Shown in pieces: positions 59,999-64,000 of a stretch of DNA of 64,000 nt. The translations under genes were made by a program, and so were the position numbers. The stretch is from Halorubrum depositum (GTDB lineage Archaea; Halobacteriota; Halobacteria; Halobacteriales; Haloferacaceae). Numbering within the stretch: the first letter of the stretch is position 1; every line of letters starts with the position of its first letter. Location of the stretch: the NCBI RefSeq assembly GCF_007671725.1, contig NZ_VCNM01000004.1, forward strand, positions 62,001 to 126,000. Reading direction: 5' to 3'. The notes under the pieces were generated by a model. That model was not told the origin of the DNA, did not search any database, and saw nothing but the letters and a program-made list of their open reading frames with translations.

Positions 59999-60899
59999 GG
60001 CTCTGTTGAAATCCTCAAAGAGTTACATGTTTAGCCTGTAATTCGACGAAATGAAGGCCCTCCCGAAGTCGCAGATTCTCCGTTTTGCTGAGAAGGCGAT
60101 CCATCTGGCGCGTCGAGCGGTCTCCCGATACTCCTCGAAATTTTCTAAACACCGCTATACACTTCCCCAACACGTTGTTCTGTTGTGTCTCAAAGTTCAA
60201 AAGAACACAACCTACCGTGGCTTGCTTGACGAACTGATCGAGATGCCACGCATCCGTCGAGCTCTTGGATTAGCTGAACTTCCTACTCCTTCAACGCTCT
60301 GTAAGGCGTTCAATCGACTTGATATGACCGTATGGCGTATCATATTGACTCTCTCAGCGACGCTACTTCCGACGAGCGGAGTTGTTGGAGTTGATGCATC
60401 AGGGTTCGACCGCAGTCACGCTTCGAAACACTACACGAAACGCGCCGAGCTCACGATTCAGCAGCTCAAAGTGACGCTGCTGGTCGATGCGAAGGTGAAC
60501 GCAATCCTAGATTTACACGTGACGACGACCCGGAAACACGATAGCCAGGTTGCGCCGTCACTGATCAAACGCAATCCCGAGAATATCGACATTCTGCTCG
60601 GTGACAAGGGCTACGACGACCAGAAGATCAGGCGGCTTGCTCGTCAACACGAGGTTCGTCCACTGATCAAGCATCGTGAGTTCACATCGCTCCATAAGGC
60701 ATGGAACGCGCGCTTAGATGCTGATCTCTATGGCCAGCGGAGTCAATCCGAGACAGTCAACTCTACGCTCAAGCGGAAGTACGGTGCGTTCGTCCGCTCA
60801 CGACGATGGTGGAAGCAGTTCCGTGAACTCACCATCGCTTGTCTCAGTCACAACATCGACCGATCACTCTGAGTGGTCAAGACATATGATTCACAGACC
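59999..60899 (+). mobile_element. IS5-family insertion sequence
   Basis: Left end GGCTCTGTTGAAATC at 59999-60013. The right end is a worn version (GATTCACAGACC at 60888-60899, against an expected GATTTCAACAGAGCC-like sequence). One intact transposase gene inside. No target duplication found. It lies between the acr3 fragment with its MITE and the intact acr3-like gene. Confidence 0.65.
60051..60872 (+). CDS. IS5-family transposase
   Basis: 273 residues. Catalytic DDE residues Asp115 (VVGVDASGFD), Asp185 (LLGDKGYDD) and Glu234 (QSETVNSTLKRKYG). Full length and unbroken, unlike the other two transposases in the window, so this copy may be active in making protein even though its right end is worn. 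Confidence 0.9.
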   Translation: MKALPKSQILRFAEKAIHLARRAVSRYSSKFSKHRYTLPQHVVLLCLKVQKNTTYRGLLDELIEMPRIRRALGLAELPTPSTLCKAFNRLDMTVWRIILTLSATLLPTSGVVGVDASGFDRSHASKHYTKRAELTIQQLKVTLLVDAKVNAILDLHVTTTRKHDSQVAPSLIKRNPENIDILLGDKGYDDQKIRRLARQHEVRPLIKHREFTSLHKAWNARLDADLYGQRSQSETVNSTLKRKYGAFVRSRRWWKQFRELTIACLSHNIDRSL

Positions 60900-60938
60900 G
60901 CTCAGGATCAGGGAGTAATGATTCTTGCCAGTCTTCAT

Positions 60939-61934
60939 TCAGTCTCTGCTAAACACCGTTGCTGGATCAAACGGCCACCACTCGCGGTTTCGGATCGCCA
61001 AATGGATTTGTGCAATGAAGCCTAACAGCGGAAGTTCCAACAGCGGCCCAATAACCAGTGCGAGCGGGATGAGCGGCTCGTTCGGGAACGCGACGACGGC
61101 AATTGCGAGGGCCGTCGGTGAGTTCCGTGAGAGGATCGTGTTGTTGAAACAGACCATCTCCTTGTAGGAGAACGAGAGTACTTGTCCGACGCCAAACCCG
61201 ATGCCGAGATTGATCGCATAGAAGACGAGAACGGGAACCGCGAGAAGAGCAAGTAATCCGGGGTTTTCGAGGATTAGCTCCCCCTGCGAAGCGAACATTG
61301 CGCCGATGGCGAGACTGAGGAAAATAATCTGGAGCGGACTCAATTTCGGCAGGAAGTGCTGCTTGAACCACTGCGTCCCCTTTTGTCGGGTCAATGCCCA
61401 CCGAGCAAGTCCACCAACCACAAGCGGGACGACGAGTACGAGAACGACGCTTTCGATCAGCAGCTCCATCGGTAACGCGACCAGTTCGCCCGCGAAGACG
61501 TACAAGTAGAGTGGAAGCAGTATCAACTGGAGAACGAGGTTGTACGGGAGAATAGAGGTAGCCAGCGGAACATCTCCGTCCGCAATATCGGTGAAAATGA
61601 GATACCAATCCGTACATGGTGTCACCATCAGCATGATGAGTCCGACCCACAGGGCAGGGTGATCTCGAAGGAAAACCGCGCCGAGTGCCACCGCTAACAG
61701 CGGACTCCAGATGAAATTGACCAGAAGACTAGACCCGACTACACGACGATTTCCGAACGCTGCCCGGAGGCGAGAGAGTGGGATTCCGGTGAACGCGGCG
61801 AACAGCATCACCATCAAGAACGGGAGAATGAGTGAGTCCGCAATCGGCGGAACACCAGCGATCTGACCGAGCACTAACCCACTCAGAATCGCAATAATAA
61901 CGAATACACTCTGGTACTTCTCGACGAAATCCAT
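60939..61934 (-). CDS. Acr3/BASS-family transporter, probable arsenite exporter
   Basis: 331 residues, ten helices. The VTPCTDWYLIFT loop in helix 4 carries the Cys seen in Acr3 arsenite carriers, and NNTILSRNSPTALAIAV is the conserved helix 9 region. The Acr3 and bile-acid:sodium symporter families are related, so the substrate is inferred. It is the intact relative of the fragment at 59362. Confidence 0.8.
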   Translation of the reverse strand: MDFVEKYQSVFVIIAILSGLVLGQIAGVPPIADSLILPFLMVMLFAAFTGIPLSRLRAAFGNRRVVGSSLLVNFIWSPLLAVALGAVFLRDHPALWVGLIMLMVTPCTDWYLIFTDIADGDVPLATSILPYNLVLQLILLPLYLYVFAGELVALPMELLIESVVLVLVVPLVVGGLARWALTRQKGTQWFKQHFLPKLSPLQIIFLSLAIGAMFASQGELILENPGLLALLAVPVLVFYAINLGIGFGVGQVLSFSYKEMVCFNNTILSRNSPTALAIAVVAFPNEPLIPLALVIGPLLELPLLGFIAQIHLAIRNREWWPFDPATVFSRD

Positions 61935-62417
61935 TCTGTTGCGTCTGTGTCGGGAGCCATCCTAAGGATGTTGCTTATTGTAATGACACTAAAGAGATAG
62001 ATTGGGAATACAATAGACAATTTTGTGACAACGTGAGACAGTCACTGGCCATTTCTGGTCCATATGTAGCGAGTGAATTAGTCTCAACTGCAGAAGATCC
62101 CACGAGCGCAAAACCGAGGGGGAGAGAAGGAGACACGTGGAGGCTCTCGTCGATGGCGACCGCGTCGAAATGGTGGTCGTTGATACAGTTGGAACGTCGT
62201 TCATGAGCTGGAATACAGTCATATCGAACGCGCGACGGAAGGGTATCTGTCTCGGTTTCGGATGCGTGTCTGATTGCGCAAATCGTCTGTTACAATCTTG
62301 CTCTGTCGGCGTCGCCGTAACGTCTCGTCCGAGAGTTCGGTGCGGCCATTCTAGCCGGACGATACAAAATAATAAGTGTACCCTCGTGAAGGGGCGCGCA
62401 AGAGTCGAAAGGCAAAC
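61935..62417. other. intergenic region before the cox genes
   Basis: About 480 bases. TTGCTTATTG and a nearby AT-rich stretch at about 61970-62030 may hold the acr3 promoter. Near 62365-62375 an A+T-rich stretch (ATACAAAATAATAAG) could be the coxB promoter TATA region, about 45-50 bases upstream of the start. No credible gene seen. Confidence 0.4.
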
Positions 62418-63209
62418 ATGATAGATCCAATTATCCTGCAACAGGGGAGCGACTGGCGCGCGCAGGCGGAGGTCTTCGACGAGATCTTCTTCGTCTTCCT
62501 CGCGCTCGGTACGCTCGTCGGCACAATCGTCGTCGCGTACACGCTGTGGAACGTGTTCAAATATCGCGACGACGGCAGTGAACCGAAGGAGGACTTTGAC
62601 GCGCCGATCGTCGGTGAACTCCCGACCGGACAGGGCGGTCCGAAAGCGAAGAAGCTCTTCCTGTCGTTCGGATTGAGCGCGATCGTCGTCATCAGCCTTG
62701 TCGTGTACGCGTACGGACTCCTCCTCTACGTCGAAGAGGGTCCAGACACGAGCGACGCGGGGAATATCGAAATCACCGTCGAGGGGTACCAGTTCGGTTG
62801 GGAGTACATCTATCCGAACGGTTACTCCACGAGGGGCGAGATGATCGTTCCGGCCGATCAGCGGATCGACCTCAACGTGACTTCACGCGACGTGTGGCAC
62901 AACTTCGGCTCGTCGGAGTTACGGATAAAATCCGACGCCATCCCCGGAGAGTACAGTAGTACCTGGTTCTCCGTGAGTTCCGAGGACGTTGAAGCACAGG
63001 GTGGCGAAGCAACTTACCGAGTCGAGTGCTTCGAACTCTGCGGCGCGGGCCACTCTGCGATGACTGGTCAAATCACGGTGCTCCCGCAAGACGAGTGGGA
63101 AGAATGGTATGCTGGAACCCAAGGTGAAAACACTTCTAGTGTCGACAGCGCTGGCGCCGGAAATGCCTCCAGCGTTGACAACGCAGTCATTCGAGGTGCC
63201 CCCGCATGA
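62418..63209 (+). CDS. coxB: cytochrome c oxidase subunit II (CuA)
   Basis: 263 residues from ATG 62418 (MIDPIILQQGSDWRAQ). Two N-terminal helices, then a cupredoxin CuA domain with His in VWHNFGSSELRI (near 160) and CFELCGAGHSAM (near 203) for the binuclear copper centre. It receives electrons from a blue copper protein or cytochrome. Overlaps coxA by 4 bases (ATGA). Confidence 0.93.
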   Translation: MIDPIILQQGSDWRAQAEVFDEIFFVFLALGTLVGTIVVAYTLWNVFKYRDDGSEPKEDFDAPIVGELPTGQGGPKAKKLFLSFGLSAIVVISLVVYAYGLLLYVEEGPDTSDAGNIEITVEGYQFGWEYIYPNGYSTRGEMIVPADQRIDLNVTSRDVWHNFGSSELRIKSDAIPGEYSSTWFSVSSEDVEAQGGEATYRVECFELCGAGHSAMTGQITVLPQDEWEEWYAGTQGENTSSVDSAGAGNASSVDNAVIRGAPA

Positions 63210-64000
63210 GCGAACTCCCGCCAACGACTTCCGTCAAACGATGGCTCGTCACGACCAACCACAAGGACATCGGCATCCTATACACGATTACTGCCCTGTT
63301 CTTCCTACTGTTCGGCGGTGTCCTTGCGCTGCTGATCCGTGTCCAGCTCTGGGACCCGATGAATCAGATCCTGTCTGGGCTCGCGTACAACGAGGCCGTC
63401 ACGGCCCACGGACTGATAATGGTGTTCTGGTTCCTCTCCCCGTTTGCCTTCGGCTTTGCAAACTACTTCGTGCCGCTCCAGATCGGTGCCGACGACCTTG
63501 CGTTCCCACGGCTTAACGCGCTCTCCTATTGGATGTACCTGTTCTCCGGCGTACTGTTGTCAATCAGCTTCTTCCAGGGCGGCACGCTGAGCGCTGGCTG
63601 GACGATATACGCTCCGCTCAACATACCCGCGTACACACCGAGTATCGGCTCAACGGGAGCGATACTGGCACTCGCGATGTTCACCATCGGAGTCACCGCC
63701 TCGTCGGTGAATTTCCTCGTGTCTATTCATCACTCGCGTGCCGAAGGAATGGGGATCATGGATATGCCGATGTTTACCTGGACCATCCTCGCGACCGTGT
63801 GGATGATGCTGTTCGCGTTCGCTGCATTGCTCGCTGCGGGACTCATCCTCGCGTCCGACCGCGTGCTTGGGTCGGTGTACTTCTCCGCAACAGAGGGCGG
63901 GTCCCTGCTATGGGGCCACCTGTTCTGGTTCTTCGGCCATCCGGAGGTGTACATCGTCTTCTTCCCGGCTCTCGGTGCGATGTTGGAGCTGTTCCAGACG
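63206..64000 (+). CDS. coxA: cytochrome c oxidase subunit I (heme-copper), partial
   Basis: Starts at ATG 63206 (MSELPPTTSVKRWL) and runs open to the window end, about 265 residues visible. TTNHKDIGILY, AHGLIMVFWF (low-spin heme His) and FWFFGHPEVYIVFFP (Cu-B His and the Tyr-linked helix) identify the family A core. The rest lies outside. With CoxB and CtaA it supports an aa3-type terminal oxidase. Confidence 0.95.
   Translation, partial: MSELPPTTSVKRWLVTTNHKDIGILYTITALFFLLFGGVLALLIRVQLWDPMNQILSGLAYNEAVTAHGLIMVFWFLSPFAFGFANYFVPLQIGADDLAFPRLNALSYWMYLFSGVLLSISFFQGGTLSAGWTIYAPLNIPAYTPSIGSTGAILALAMFTIGVTASSVNFLVSIHHSRAEGMGIMDMPMFTWTILATVWMMLFAFAALLAAGLILASDRVLGSVYFSATEGGSLLWGHLFWFFGHPEVYIVFFPALGAMLELFQT

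Noticed and set aside
62137-62421. A 94-codon gene before coxB
   Set aside because: Runs into the coxB start, basic at its end, no motif; treated as intergenic.
1-64000. CRISPR array or cas genes
   Set aside because: No regularly spaced repeats and no Cas-like motif found on either strand.

Overview
The window is haloarchaeal DNA (class Halobacteria). The proteins are strongly acidic, and many have Tat signals with lipoboxes. There are two archaeal TFB genes, halocyanin-type cupredoxins, a haloarchaeal tRNA-Glu and haloarchaeal insertion sequences. No chromosomal housekeeping operon is complete here. Two parts with different character are joined near 24.7 kb, and the whole looks like accessory plasmid or genomic-island DNA.

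Bases 1-24,640, almost all on the minus strand, look like a conjugative or integrative element. In transcription order, from high to low coordinates, they hold: a histone-fold protein and an XseB-like fragment; a small pilin-like protein; a glycosylated surface protein; a lipoprotein; a VirB6-like membrane protein; a PrgI/VirB3-like protein; a VirB4 ATPase; a large coupling-type ATPase with a C-terminal winged helix and a nuclease-like domain; and a PriS/PriL-like primase pair joined by 4-base overlaps. Beyond these lies a cargo and control zone: a winged-helix gene and its partner, small zinc-ribbon proteins, a PIN/antitoxin pair, an OB-fold protein, a TFB and several haloarchaeal unknowns. 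Two cis elements recur only in this part. One is a pair of inverted half-sites, TTAACCAAC and GTTGGTTAA, held 41-42 bp apart outer edge to outer edge (three copies). The other is a GC-rich hairpin with a G-rich 11-13 base loop in the leaders of six genes.

Bases 24,800-64,000 form a metal and respiration region interrupted by mobile elements. It starts with a DtxR-family regulator, then a multicopper oxidase, a ZIP permease with a fused extracytoplasmic beta domain, and a halocyanin. The regulator and the oxidase share a TTAG-N6-CTAA box. Next come two large antiporter/complex-I-like subunits with a small partner, a broken sppA, a Zn/Cd-type P-ATPase, cytochrome bd (cydAB plus a small membrane protein), a CDF exporter, a decayed stretch (CPBP protease fragment, IS1595 element, tRNA-Glu, P-ATPase remnant), a winged-helix/membrane protein pair, and a second TFB. 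After that are ctaA, a DsbA-like lipoprotein, a broken dsbB, a CPBP protease, a second multicopper oxidase, a polytopic membrane protein, a degenerate IS1182 element, and a P1B-ATPase lacking the CPC motif. The window ends with an acr3-like fragment cut by a 223-bp MITE, an IS5 element, an intact acr3-like gene, and coxB-coxA, with coxA running off the end.

Read together, the right part handles copper, iron or manganese, zinc and arsenic, and builds copper-containing terminal oxidases (CtaA for heme A, thiol chemistry from DsbA, a Cu-type ATPase, CoxAB). Many paralogues are present as one intact and one decayed copy, which suggests repeated transfer and rearrangement. All functional calls come from reading sequence motifs; no database search was run.
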